In this document: positions 44,799-55,730 of the stretch, piece after piece | How the letters are laid out: the number at the start of each line of letters is the position of its first letter | How positions within the stretch are numbered: position 1 is the first letter of the stretch | Assembly: GCA_015680905.1 (NCBI GenBank) | Contig: CM027383.1 | Location: 93,074,001 to 93,138,000 of the forward strand | Length of the DNA: 64,000 nt | Source of the DNA: Coptis chinensis | Lineage: Eukaryota > Streptophyta > Magnoliopsida > Ranunculales > Ranunculaceae | Reading direction: 5' to 3' | Program-made: the position numbers and the translations under genes | Notes under the pieces: model-generated | The model's database searches: none | What the model was told of the DNA's origin: nothing | The model's input: the letters and a program-made list of their open reading frames with translations, nothing else

Positions 44799-45669
44799 AT
44801 GGCTTCTGCTGTTATGGGCCTTCTCGATCCTACTATGATAACTCAGGCAGCAAGCATAACTAATGGTGCAATTGATCTTCTGAATCAAGCAACCAATGCT
44901 ACTAACCAGAACCAAGTGGTTGTTGTTGATGCAAAATTCTGTGCATCTTCTCCTACGGACCTTGTTGTAAAAAAAATGGCCCTCGGTGACTATGAAATCA
45001 AGAATGTTTCTGGAAACGTAGTGTTCAAGGTTAAAGCTGAGTTCCCATATTACCAAGGCCGGAGAGTCCTCAGCGACGCCTCTGGAGTCCCTATCCTATC
45101 AATGGCGCGCAAGGTAATTGTGACGTCTATTTTTTTTCCCCTTTTATACTAAAATGGAATTCTGAAGGACTAAAAATAATATAATGTAGACTTTCTGCTT
45201 AGTAAATCCGCTGTTGTGGTTTCAGTTGCCAAGTGCACATAACAGATGGCAAGTGTACAGGGGAAACAGCAAGGATCCCAGGGAAGTCATATTCACTGCT
45301 AAGCAGCCTTCAGTTGTCCAGCTTTCGACCGAAATAGAAGTCTTCCTAGTGGATAACAAAGAGGAAAACATCAGTGATTATAACGCGAAAGGCAGCTTGA
45401 TTGGTAGATCATGCACCATCTACAAAGCAGAAACTAACACCATAATAGCCCAAGTAAGAAACAGAGTAACTAAATATTACTATTGGAAACATACTGTTAA
45501 TACAGTTTCTTAACTATGTTTATTGATAATAATGCAGAATCAACAGAAGCTCAATATTTCGGGCGTGGTGCTTGGAAGGAACACATTCATGGTAACAGTG
45601 TATCCGCAAGTTGACCAGGCTTTCATTGCTGCTCTGATCGTGCTCCTGGACACAATGTGTATCCATTAG
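44799..45669 (+). CDS. LOR2: LURP-one-related (Tubby C-terminal-like) protein, three exons
   Basis: Exons 44799-45113 (105 codons), 45226-45453 (76) and 45538-45669 (43 plus stop), all phase 0, with compact introns of 112 and 84 bp (AAG/gtaatt, tttcag/TTG, CAA/gtaaga, atgcag/AAT). The product is 224 residues. The start is the first ATG after the TATA box (MASAVMGLLDP). Family marks: PTDLVVKKMALGDYEIKNVS and GNVVFKVKAE, RRVLSDASGVPILSM, the exon 2 opening NRWQVYRGNSKDPREVIFTA, GSLIGRSCTIYKAETNTIIA, and the closing VYPQVDQAFIAALIVLLD, which forms the barrel's central helix. The N-terminal 40 residues, rich in Ala/Asn/Gln, precede the barrel. LURP1 relatives act in defence or have unknown roles. 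It is divergent from LOR1 with the same exon plan, so the two probably arose by duplication. No damage seen. Confidence 0.92.
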
Positions 45670-46428
45670 AATAGAATAATGTGTGTGATCAAATAAAAGG
45701 AGAACAAAATAACAAATTCTCCTTTGGTTATTAGTATTATTATGCTGTCTATCCATGGTGGATCATGTAAGTCTGTGTACTGTGAGTCTGTAATATGGAA
45801 GTTCTCTGGCAATCATCCTTCACACATAAACATAGATATATGCTTTGTATGTTTGCCTTGGGGATTAATCTCATAATAATAAAAAACTATGGTCTGAATT
45901 TGTATTATTGTCTACCTGTCCATTTTGAGCATCAGTGTTTTATTTTTGTTATTTACAATATAAAAAATTTACAATAAAAGTATAGTCTGAATTTGTATTA
46001 TTGTCTACCTGTCCATTTTGTATGTTATTTTTGTTATTATTGTCGTCAGATGTTGAGTCAGAGAAGCTAAAGCGTAAGAATAAAATTGGCGACCATCCTA
46101 AAGTAATATCTTTAATTAAAAATTTAAAACAATGTCCATAAATTGGTCAGTAATAGTTTCAAATTGATTCCTTGAATCGGAACCAGATTCTTTCACTTCT
46201 ACAACAATTCTATCGGAAAACATGTGACTGATTAGAAAAAAGTGCATGTTTTTCACAAACACACATAGCCATACAAATTGGTGTTACCACGTAGAAGTGC
46301 AGTGAGAAACGTACTGAATACTGATGCTTGTAAGTTGGACACTCATGCTTGTAAGTATTTGCCCACTAGCGTACCTGCATTAGATTAGTATTCAGAGAAC
46401 TCTTTAGATACTATTCAATTTCTCTTTC
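45670..46428. other. Intergenic region with a 92-bp-spaced direct repeat
   Basis: 3' flank of LOR2. gtctgaatttgtattattgt followed by ctacctgtccattttg occurs at about 45892-45927 and 45984-46020. The rest is AT-rich with no gene seen. A pyrimidine-rich acceptor-like end (tctctttcag) at 46428 introduces the LOR remnant. Confidence 0.6.
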
Positions 46429-46763
46429 AGATTATGTCTGCACGTAGTACCATACGTGGAAGGAGAGTGTAATCTACAGAGGTGATAGTTCTGATCAAGG
46501 ACCCCGCGCGCGATTCAGCTTAATACTTTTAACTAGATGTGTTCCTTGCATCAGTTATCAAAGAGGATGTATCTGATTTCAAGATCAAAGGAAGCTGGTT
46601 GGAGTAGAGATCATTTGTTGTCTATCTTGGTGACTCTTCGAACGTCATTGCAGATTCATACATGGTCACTGTGTAGTGTGTACCCACACGTCGACTATGC
46701 TTTCATTGTTGCTTTGGCCTTTGGTAGTGATTCTTAATGAGATCAATGAGGTAGGAATGACAT
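46429..46763 (+). pseudogene. LOR3 pseudogene: exon 2 and exon 3 remnants
   Basis: A decayed third family member. After an acceptor-like ctttcag, the frames give YRGDSSDQGPR (exon 2 opening; compare YRGNSKDPRE in LOR2). Then come EDVSDFKIKGSWLE, RSFVVYLGDSSNVIAD (compare RSCTIYKAETNTIIAQ) and YMVTV followed by YPHVDYAFIVAL, then VVILNEI in another frame (compare VYPQVDQAFIAALIVLLD). At least two in-frame stops (after GSWLE and after MVTV) and two or more frame changes are present. The segment between IIAQ-like and TVYP-like sequence is shortened, with the intron absent. No exon 1 was recognised. It lies 760 bp downstream of LOR2 on the same strand, a tandem duplicate whose 3' flank was later hit by a Tat element. 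Confidence 0.7.
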
Positions 46764-46792
46764 CGACTGATGTGGAATTTTTAGTTATCTGC

Positions 46793-47272
46793 TATAGATG
46801 TACTGTTTTCTGTTTACGACTTGGTGTTGAGGTTAAATGGGAATGGTTGCACTCTTGCTTGGGATTAAGAGTTGCCTACGTATCAAGTTTCTTGGGTGAA
46901 CTTGAATCAAGCCTTACGTAGTTCATCTCTCTACTTATAGAAGTTTGAGCTGACTTTTCTTATCTACTTCAAGCCGTTATCAGATATAGACCCATATTTT
47001 GTGCTATCTTGATGATTCGCCATTACTCCTGATGTTACAAAGTAAATGTCCCCTTGATTAGTGCGTTGACTGAGCTCCTGGATTGCGATAGATCATTTGC
47101 TTCCATATTTGGCTGGATCTGATGTTTGGGACGACCTGCGCTTAGGTTGCTGTTACGTCTTGTTGGTTGGGTACGAGCCGGTGAGGCACGTCTTTGTGGA
47201 GATAATGATCCGGTGTGTGGACACGCGATATGCAGTAGAGATGATATGCATGTAGAACGGAGAGTACTTACA
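46793..47272 (-). repeat. Tat-H 3' LTR
   Basis: Direct partner of 60900-61373; outer flank TCTGC. It starts 29 bp after the last recognisable LOR3 sequence. Confidence 0.88.
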
Positions 47273-47629
47273 CAACCCTATTTATTTTATTTATTTTTGG
47301 ACAGCTGTGGTGTGAAAAGAAAAATAAAATAAAGCCTCGAACACGTGTCACGTACGCAGCCGGTTATGTTTGAAATGTTTTGAAAAATGTGCGGGAGCTG
47401 TTTGGATCTGATCCATAGGCTCAAATCGCGGCTGTTTGTGGGCGAGTTATGATTACTTTTTTGTGGGAAGGTGAAACATTTTGTCTGATCTCGAGAGTTG
47501 TGCGGCTGAAGAGTTTTGGCGTGTGAAGGTTTTCATTTCGTCATTCAACACAACAGAAGAGAAAAACCCAGAGAGAGAAAAAAAAAAGGAAAAAAATCAA
47601 ATCTTTTTGTCTTTTCATCTTCAGGTTAG

Positions 47630-49960
47630 TCTCTTTGTTTTCAAAATTTGATATTTGTTTCTTTTCTGCTTTTGTAATGTCAATGACTAGTGATAGTTTG
47701 AGTGGAGAAGTTGAGAGAGATGAGTGGAGAGAGAGAATTGTTAGTGATGGAGATGATGGTGCTAGGGCACGTAGTGGAGGTGGGGCATCACCGTCCTCTT
47801 CAGTGGAGACGTTGATTGAGGAGGCGGTGTCTAGGTCAGTGTATGATAATTTTGGGGATTTAAGAAGGGAGTTTGGGATTGATAGCCCCGATCTGATGAT
47901 ATACGATCTGAGTGGTGAGCAGAACGTTTTTGGTTATGATTATGTGCCTCGAGATGGTGGGGTTGTAATTACGTATGGCCAACCGGGGCGGGTTGAGGTT
48001 GTCGTTCTCTAGTTTGACCTTGGGCGTTCTAAATTTTTGTGGGAAGGCACCCTTGTAGTTTGTGGGTAATAGTTGGAGGGGTGTTGCACGCTCTAGATTT
48101 GTTGAGACCGAGGGGTACAATACTTGTTTGTCGATGTGTTGGAGCATTTTTCGCTGAAAATGCCTTTGCTTAAATTTTGGTTTTCGTGATGAGGGTAAAT
48201 CACCGTGATAGTTGGTGTGAGTAAGGAGGAATGATGATGTATGCCTTTGTTGATTGTGGGGAGTTATTGCCCTCATGGCTATGAATTGGAGAATCGTTGT
48301 GTGAGGAATGATGGTAAGTCATCAATAGTTTGTTATAGGCCATAGGTTGTTTGTTTGTGTGTAGGTCGTAGGTTATTTGTTTGTGTAGGTCGTTTTATAT
48401 GGTTACGTTCGACATTTATTTGAATTGCTTTGTAGAGATTGTAATTAGGTAAGGCGTATTTCTTCAGGGGTTGAAGATTTTGCGAGGCTGAGTTAGGAAG
48501 ATAAGGCATCTTTGTTGGAGGAGGTTGCCCATTACTTCAAAAGAAGAGGTGGTGCAAAGATAAACTTGAAGAAAGCTGAGCAGAAGGAAATTAAGGGCTC
48601 GAAGGTTTGTTTATAACATCTCTGATTCTAACTAGGACGCTGAGATAGAAAGAAAGAGTCAGAAGCGAGCACCTGTTTCTGGAGTGAGAACGGCTGGAGG
48701 AGCTGCTGATAGCCGTTCTACTTCTAGGCGATCTGAGGGGGGTGATGGTGACCGGGCTGGTAGTGTTGGAGGGAGTGCTAGGGGGAGTGGGGATGTTTTT
48801 GGTCCTGCTCCTTTCATAGGCCTCAGCTGAAGAAGCGTTCTGAGGTGGCTGAGCCTGAGGGGGCGAAGAGGATTTGAACTGAGTATGAAGAATGACTTGC
48901 TTTGGTGGAAGGTCGTTCTTCGTCAGGTCGGGTTCCTTTGAAGAAGATGAACCTGAGGGGTCTGGCGGCTGATGTTGGGGTGGCTGATACCTGGGGCAAA
49001 AGGAAAGCTAGTGAGACTGAGCCAGCTGCCCAGAAGTGTAAGGGGTCAGGGAGTTGGACCCCGAGTGACAGGAGTGGTGATTCTGACATTCTAGATAGAA
49101 TGGTCACCTATGAAGACCCCGTGAGTAGGTTGAGGTGGCTAGTGAAGAATAAGGACTGTAACTTCAAGTTTTCACTAGTTGCTAATGGGCTGCTGGAGAG
49201 TATTGCCCTGGATGGGGATATGACCCAGCTGGAGACTAATAAGGACTTGGAGGCGAACCTAAGAGATATGGATCGCTCTTTGTGCTTTGTAAGTGTCCTT
49301 CCGATCTGGCTTTTGTGCTTTTGACTCGATGTTCTGTTGACTTATTTTGTTGGTTTTGCAGGTCCTGACCATGTATAGGAAGCTGAAGGAGATGACATCT
49401 ATATCCGACCTGTACAAGAAAGAGCTGGATGCTGCGAAGGAAGATTATGACAAGCTGCTGGCTGTTCAAGAGGTTGAACGAGTTGAAGTGGTGGGGCTTA
49501 GGTCTCAGGTCGGGGAGCTGGCTGGGAGAGTGGCTTTGTTGCAGCCGTCTCTTGATGTTTCCAGGGTGGAGGTAGCGCATTGGGTTGCTGAGAGCAAGCA
49601 ATCGCAGGCCGTTGCTGAACGAGCTCAGAAAGAGTACAACGATCTAGTTGACTTGGAGGAGAGTGGTGATGTTTACGTTCTAGTGGATGATTTTATGTTG
49701 CTAGAACGTAAGTACAAAACCCTCAAGAGAACGGTTGAAAGTGGGGTTGCAGTAGTTACTATGGAAAGTGTTGTTGCAGATTGTAGTAGACAATTTGATC
49801 TACCGACCGACACGAGTCTTTGCCTGGCCGCTCAACCCATCAAGAAGATGCTACCGGGTGCTAAATGCGGTGGTGATCTAGCTAGTGGCCCTGTTGGTGA
49901 AAAGGATTGTAGTTTGGAACCCTTGAATGTGGAAAATCTGCCTTGTGTCATTTGATTGTT
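47630..49960 (+). pseudogene. Tat-H antisense extra ORF (acidic head, coiled-coil tail)
   Basis: Open segments on the strand opposite to gag-pol. 47671-48012 is acidic and Gly/Ser-rich (SGEVERDEWRE; GARARSGGGASPSSS). 48902-49287 includes DRMVTYEDPVSRLRWLVKNK and a helix. 49362-49955 is strongly helical (LYKKELDAAKEDYDKLLAVQ; VVGLRSQVGELAGRVALLQ), a likely coiled coil. An intron-like gap with a gtaagt donor and a ttgcag acceptor separates the last two (49288-49361). The layout matches the Tat-A antisense ORF, though sequence similarity is low. Function unknown; broken. Confidence 0.65.
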
Positions 49961-50309
49961 CTCTTCTAGTGATTTTGTTTGAGGATGGATGAAGTATTTA
50001 AACTTATTTTTCCTTGCGTCGTCGATACTGATAACTTATATTTTTGATAGGGATGCTGAGGTTGTTTTCCCATGATAACTTGGGGCCTCTAGTGTCTATC
50101 CGAAATTATGTTCAGTAAAAATATTTAAATTACTTACTTGTTTTTGAATGAGGCTGTCTTTGAATTTTGTATGAATGTGATTGCTTTCATTGAATGTCGT
50201 TGTTGTTTGATGACCTGTGCTGCACAGTAGTACATTCGATGACCTGTTGAGCTTTGTTAGATCATATATTACTTGTAGGTCATAGGTGTTTGTGTATGAC
50301 CTGATAGTC

Positions 50310-50690
50310 GCGTAGTTTAGAACCCGTGGTTTCCTCGTGTCCTTAGGTGTGTATATGGATTGAGTCGTTCCTTTTAGGGGAACTTCCTATTGACCTTTAA
50401 CTGATAATTAGCCTTTGAGTGGTAACTATAGTTGTGCCAAACTTAACCCTTTTAGAGGCCCTAAGTTAACTTTGGGTCCTTTTGGTAGTCCCTTGGATTG
50501 TATTTGACTGATAATTGGTCTTTGATTGACAATTACAGTTGAATCATGCTTAACCCTGGTGTTGGTATTAAGTTGATTTATAGTCCTTTTGGGGGACCGT
50601 GGATTGAATTTGATTGATAATTAACCACTGTGTGGTAATCATAGCTGGGTTGTGCTTAACCCTGGCGTTGGTGTACGATCTGATATTTTG
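50310..50690. repeat. Three tandem units of about 110-125 bp in the Tat-H 3' UTR
   Basis: Each unit contains gattgataattaacc or a close variant, ggtaa.tatag.tg and a cttaaccctggtgttgg-like end. Copies start near 50380, 50500 and 50610. Repeat-rich 3' UTRs are a known Tat/Ogre trait. Confidence 0.65.
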
Positions 50691-50899
50691 ATGCCCCAGA
50701 TCGGGTGGCGAGTGCAAGATGCATAGTGCTTATGATCATGTAATGCAAAGATAACACTTTTACGTGAAATGCTGATGGAATTTTATTCATATTGATTGAT
50801 ACATCTGGAGACAAATTACTGGTAAAAATGCTTGAGTAGAGTTGTATTCCAAGGTCGGGGAAGCACATCACCGAGCTGAGTTTTGATCTAGTAAGCTCC

Positions 50900-51056
50900 A
50901 TTTCTAATGACTTTATGAACTATGTATGGGCCCTCGCAAGTTGGGTCAAACTTGACTGGTGCTAAGGTCTTTTTGAGGACTAGATCGCCAGCTTGGAAAG
51001 ATCTTGGGACGACCTTCTTGTTATAAGATCGTTGGATTGTTTGGCAGTACCGAGTT
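50900..51056 (-). pseudogene. Tat-H integrase C-terminal part, left of the nested LTR
   Basis: On the minus strand this is the C-terminal barrel of integrase, after the catalytic core. The rest of integrase is at 55731-56450, beyond the solo LTR. Decayed. Confidence 0.7.
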
Positions 51057-52199
51057 TATAACACCCCATTTTTTTTATTAATGTTTTCCTAGTACAATAA
51101 ATAATAATAATAATAATAATAATAAGAATAAGAATAGATAAAATAAAATAAAAAGGATAAAGATTAGTGGATATAGGAAAGGTAAAGAGATAAACCTTCA
51201 TCCCTGTTTTCGGGGGTTTTCAAAAAAAAGGGGGAAACACGTAAAGGAGTTTACAAGGAGAGTTTTTTTTACACAGAAGAAAAAAAAAAAGTTCTGAGAG
51301 AGGAAAAGGGAGGCTTCTCTGGAGATACTGATAGAGCGTATAACCGGCGTATAACCGGTGAGTAGATATTTTATTATCATTCACTAAACTATTAGATTTT
51401 TACGTGGCTTATAACCTATTTAAACTTCTGTCGAAAATATATGTTTTTCCATTTTGTTTTGCTTATTCTCGAACTATTCTGCGTACTGTTGAAACCAAGC
51501 TATATTGATAAACAAATTTGATTACTAATCGTTTTTTTAATTAGTTATACACTGTTGATATAAACTGTTATTATTAAAGTTGTTGATTTGGGGGGTTTAA
51601 ATGTTTGAATGAGTTGATTTTTATTTGATTGATTGTATTGGATTGTGTTGTTTGAATTGTCGAGTGAATATATGGGTTGTTGTGTTTTAAGCGAGTGTTT
51701 GGTTGTTTAAATTTCTTGGTTGTTGTTGTCGAGTGAAGGGTAGATGTTGGTGGTTGGTTTGGATACGGTGGAAGCTTTAGGCAGGACAGTAATGGAGTTG
51801 GGATCGGTGTTTGGGAACTGAGGGGAATCGAGTTTTGGTGATATCAAGATGTTGGGTTTTTGTAGCGGTTCAAAACCGAAACTGTTTCGGTGGTGGTGAG
51901 TGAGAGTGGTGGTGGTTGTTTTGGTGGAGGTGGTGCGCTGGTGAGGAAGAAGAAGAGACCAGCGACACTGTTCTTTTAGTTGGGCTTGGGCTTGGGCCGA
52001 ATTTAAATGGTGGGCTTGAGTTGTTTTATAAACTTTTGGGCTTAAGTAGTTTATGGTTTTGGGCCTTGAGTTGTTGGGTTGGTTTCTACTATTTTGGTGG
52101 GCTGGGTCCTTTTTATTCTAAGTGGACCGGATTCTATTAATTTAGATGGACTTGTGGGTTAGAGTTTGTTTTAGGCCGAATCTGTGCCTGGTTTGGAAT

Positions 52200-52680
52200 C
52201 GAGTTTTCACCTAGTTAGTGTCAGATTCAAACTCTCGCCAAAATATAAAAAAGTGAGTTTTATGAGTCTTGTTTCCAACCCAATTGACCTCGTCGCATTC
52301 CGAGGTCTGTGGTGGTAGATATGATGTCTGGAAGTTTGGTTGACAGAAAACAGTGCGTCATAAATCAGTTTCTGTGCACTGTGTTCAAATCCAGTTTTAA
52401 TTTAGTTAGAGTTTGAACTAGATTTTTATGGAAACATGAAAAAGTAAGATTTGAAAGTCTGCTTTCTATTCAAATTGGCCTCATCGCATTTCGAGGCCTG
52501 TGGAATTATTTATGATGTCGGGAAGTTTGACTGGCAGAAAACAGTGCATCAGAAATCAGTTTCTATGCACTGTGTTCGAGCCTATTTTTGGCACATTTAG
52601 AATGAGATTGAGTATTTTTGTAAAATATAAGAAAGTAAGTTCTGTGTGTTAGCTTTCCAATGCAAAAAGCCTTGATACAT
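52200..52680 (+). repeat. About 185-190-bp tandem repeat in solo LTR E
   Basis: About two and a half copies of a unit including ctcgtcgcattccgaggtc, gatgtctggaagtttg and cagaaaacagtgcgtcat. Similarity fades in the third copy. Confidence 0.75.
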
Positions 52681-54239
52681 TTGGACACCTGTGGAAAGTG
52701 TTGTGTCATTCAGAAGATAGTCCATTAGAAATCTAGTTTACTGAAAATTAGGATTTTTACCAAGTTTGAACTATTTTTACTCCGAGATAGAATGAGATTG
52801 GGACTTTGAGTTCTACATGAAAAAGTAAGTATATCTATCCTAATTTTCAAATAATCAAGTGGTGTATTATTTGGATGGCTATAGGAAAAATTATTGTTTT
52901 GGCAAGTTACCTAGATAACCTACCATGTTTTCTGTTTTAAGAAAGCTCTAGTTAACTTTTCTTATTGTAATGAGATAAATTATTTTACTTATACATATGA
53001 GTGTCTTGAATCTTGATTGTTTAATTTCATTTTTGTATTATATTTCAAGTACAATTGTTGCATATATACTAAATGTATATATATATATTTATGTTATATA
53101 TATATATACATGTTACATTAAAGTTTGTGTTTAATATATATATACATATATATATAATTGAGGAATGAAAGGAAATGAAGTATGCAACCTTAAAGCATGA
53201 ATTATTATTGTTCTTTTTGACTTTGACTATTCAATTGAGCTGATAAGAACTCCACAAAAAATTAGTCCTCAATTTTGTAAGCTTATTTTTATGATTCCAA
53301 TCTTGAAAGATTTGGATAAAAGGAAATGAAGTATGCTTTGAGCAAAAGTGCATTCCACTATACTATACTATATTATATATATATATTATTAGTTATTATG
53401 ATAACTATATGTGAACAATGTTAGTACTTAATTGTATACGTGATTGTGGTTGCTTAAAATGTATTCACGAGACATTTAATTAATGTTTATTCCCGATTGA
53501 ACCTTTTGATATCTATGATTTATATAATTGATAATGAGGTGAGTTGATTAGTTACTGTGTTTGGAATCTTTAGTAATAAATTATTGTTTGAGACGATGTT
53601 TGTTTTGTAATGAAAATATTTTAATAAATGAGAACTCTTGAGTGTTAAAATCCGGTGTAAAAGTGTCCTGTGAAAATTTATTGTGTCGCCCACATCTTTA
53701 GATATCTCCACGCCTCTTTGATGAAAAGAAAAGAAATGAAATGTTTATGACTAATGATGTCATGTTAAAAGCTGCCTTAGAGAGGAACTAAGGCATTCGC
53801 CTTGCGGGTGGGTTGTATTCCTTGAATGTACGGGAATGTAGGTCTGAATTCCTTAAATGTGGCGGGAATGACCTAAGATATTCATTGAATGTGCCATGAA
53901 TGACACATAGTGTTATGATGGGTATTTCTTGAATGTGGCGGAAATGACCCAATGTATTCATTAAATGTGTCATGAATGACCTGATATTTTGTTATGCCCA
54001 AAAGAGGCTTTGTGTATGTGTATGAAAAGCCCAGAGATGGTTGTGACTCACAAGTTACGAGTTTATAAGATGAAAATATATTTCCTAGATGCGATATCCC
54101 CGCTTGGGACATATGTCTTGTAGTGGTACTCGGTGTGAGTGAGGCACACGGATATGTGTGATTTGGCAAATGTGTGTAGTGCAAATCGTGGAGTAGGAAC
54201 TAAAAGTTGGGTTGTGTCTTTTAATATATGAGTCAAAGA

Positions 54240-54890
54240 GATAATTAATAAGCAAAGTAAAATATTAATTTGACGTGTGATGGAGTTATTGCATATGATG
54301 TATATGATTTCTTATGAGAAATATTTATGTGGTTTGTGTGAGTTGATACTCATGAGGGATGAATGTACTCCCTGGTTGTGACTTTTTCCTTGTTCTCATA
54401 AGTAGACAAGTGATATTAAAGTAAAATATTGATTTTATGTGTGACTGAGTTATTGCATATAAATATTTATGTATTATGATGTACATGATTTCTTACAAGG
54501 AAATGTATACGTGGTTTGTGTGAGTTGGTACTCACGAGGGATGAATGTACTCCCTAGTTGTGATATATTTCCTCGTTCTCATAAGTAGACGAGTGGTTTT
54601 TAAGAAAAATATTGGCTTTAAGTATGAGCGAGTTGTTGGATATGATTGGTGATATATTATGATATGATGCATATAAGTTCTTACGAAGAAATGTGAATAT
54701 GGTTAGTGTGATATGATGGATATGGTGGTGTGATATGAATGTTAGTTAATATTGGTGATATATTATGATATGATGGATATGGTGGTGTGATATGAATGTT
54801 AATTAATATTGGTGATATATTATGATATAATGAATATGGTGGTGTGACATGAATGTTAATATTGGCGATATATTATGCCAGATTATTTAT
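54240..54890 (+). repeat. Two adjacent tandem arrays in solo LTR E
   Basis: First, about 180-bp units (54240-54610) with gagggatgaatgtactccct and ctcataagtagac. Then about 63-bp units (54690-54890) with ggtgatatattatgatatga and tggtggtgtgatatgaatg, about three to four copies. Confidence 0.75.
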
Positions 54891-55730
54891 ATCCATGATG
54901 GTTGCAGTGAGAGTGAAATAAATGTATACTATAAATGATTATGTTTGGAAAATCTAACTTTGTTTTGCAAGAAGGTAGGATTTATTAAATTTTTATCTTG
55001 AGAGACGCGTTGTCCTACCCTCAGATGACGTGTTGGCTTAAAGGTAAAGTGTATCAAACTCATATTTAAATAAGTTATCATATGTGTATGTAATAAGTTG
55101 AATGTAAGTGGAAATTATATTGTGAGTTATTTTGGAAAGTAAGCATGATAAATACTGTTATATGAGATTTCTTGGAAATGTATATTGGGGGTTGAAATTT
55201 TACTTGGAAAGAAACTGCATACCATTTTGAGAATACGGAACTAATTTGTCTTCCAGGTTGAAATGATTGAATAGTATATTTCTTTATTCGAAAGATATGA
55301 ACATATTGCTATTTTATATTTAATCTTACTCATACCAGCAAATTCAATTTGCTGACCCATGTTTGCTTTGTTTTGCAACGTGGGTGTGTTCTTGGAAACA
55401 TAGATAGTGGAGTGCAGTAGATGAGGACACGTGATTTGGAGTTGCTCTTGGAGTCTTCTGGTTTAAGTTTTTCTGAAGTGTACGGTTTTGTTTTGAGACA
55501 GATGTAATAGAGTTGGTTAATTTCTTTGTAGCTTAATAATGTGATGAAGAGTTGTTCCTTTTAGTTTTCTTTTGATTTCGGTTTTTTTTTATATCGTGTT
55601 TGATAACAGGGTGTTGGGTTTCGTTTCATCCTAGGTTTTCAGATGATTGAATAGGGTGACAATTGTGATAATTATATCTTGGATAATTCTCTGTTTTAAA
55701 TTTTCTAGAAATTTGGGGTGTGACAAAGCT

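Larger units (their letters stand above)
51057..55725 (+). mobile_element. Solo LTR E (Tekay/Del-like) inserted in Tat-H integrase
   Basis: 4,669 bp, starting TATAACACCCC and ending GGGGTGTGACA. Flanks GAGTT (51052-51056) and AAGCT (55726-55730) are an eroded 5-bp duplication (3 of 5 bases shared). Adjacent parts of one integrase on either side make the borders firm. It is related to solo LTR B by termini and by the gaatgtgccatgaatgac repeats (53770-53990). It is 1.7 kb longer, in part through internal tandem repeats at 52200-52680, 54240-54610 and 54690-54890. No coding frame. Confidence 0.8.

Noticed and set aside
53070-53155. AT-repeat stretches as a possible origin or matrix-attachment site
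   Set aside because: Simple sequence only; no further evidence for a function.
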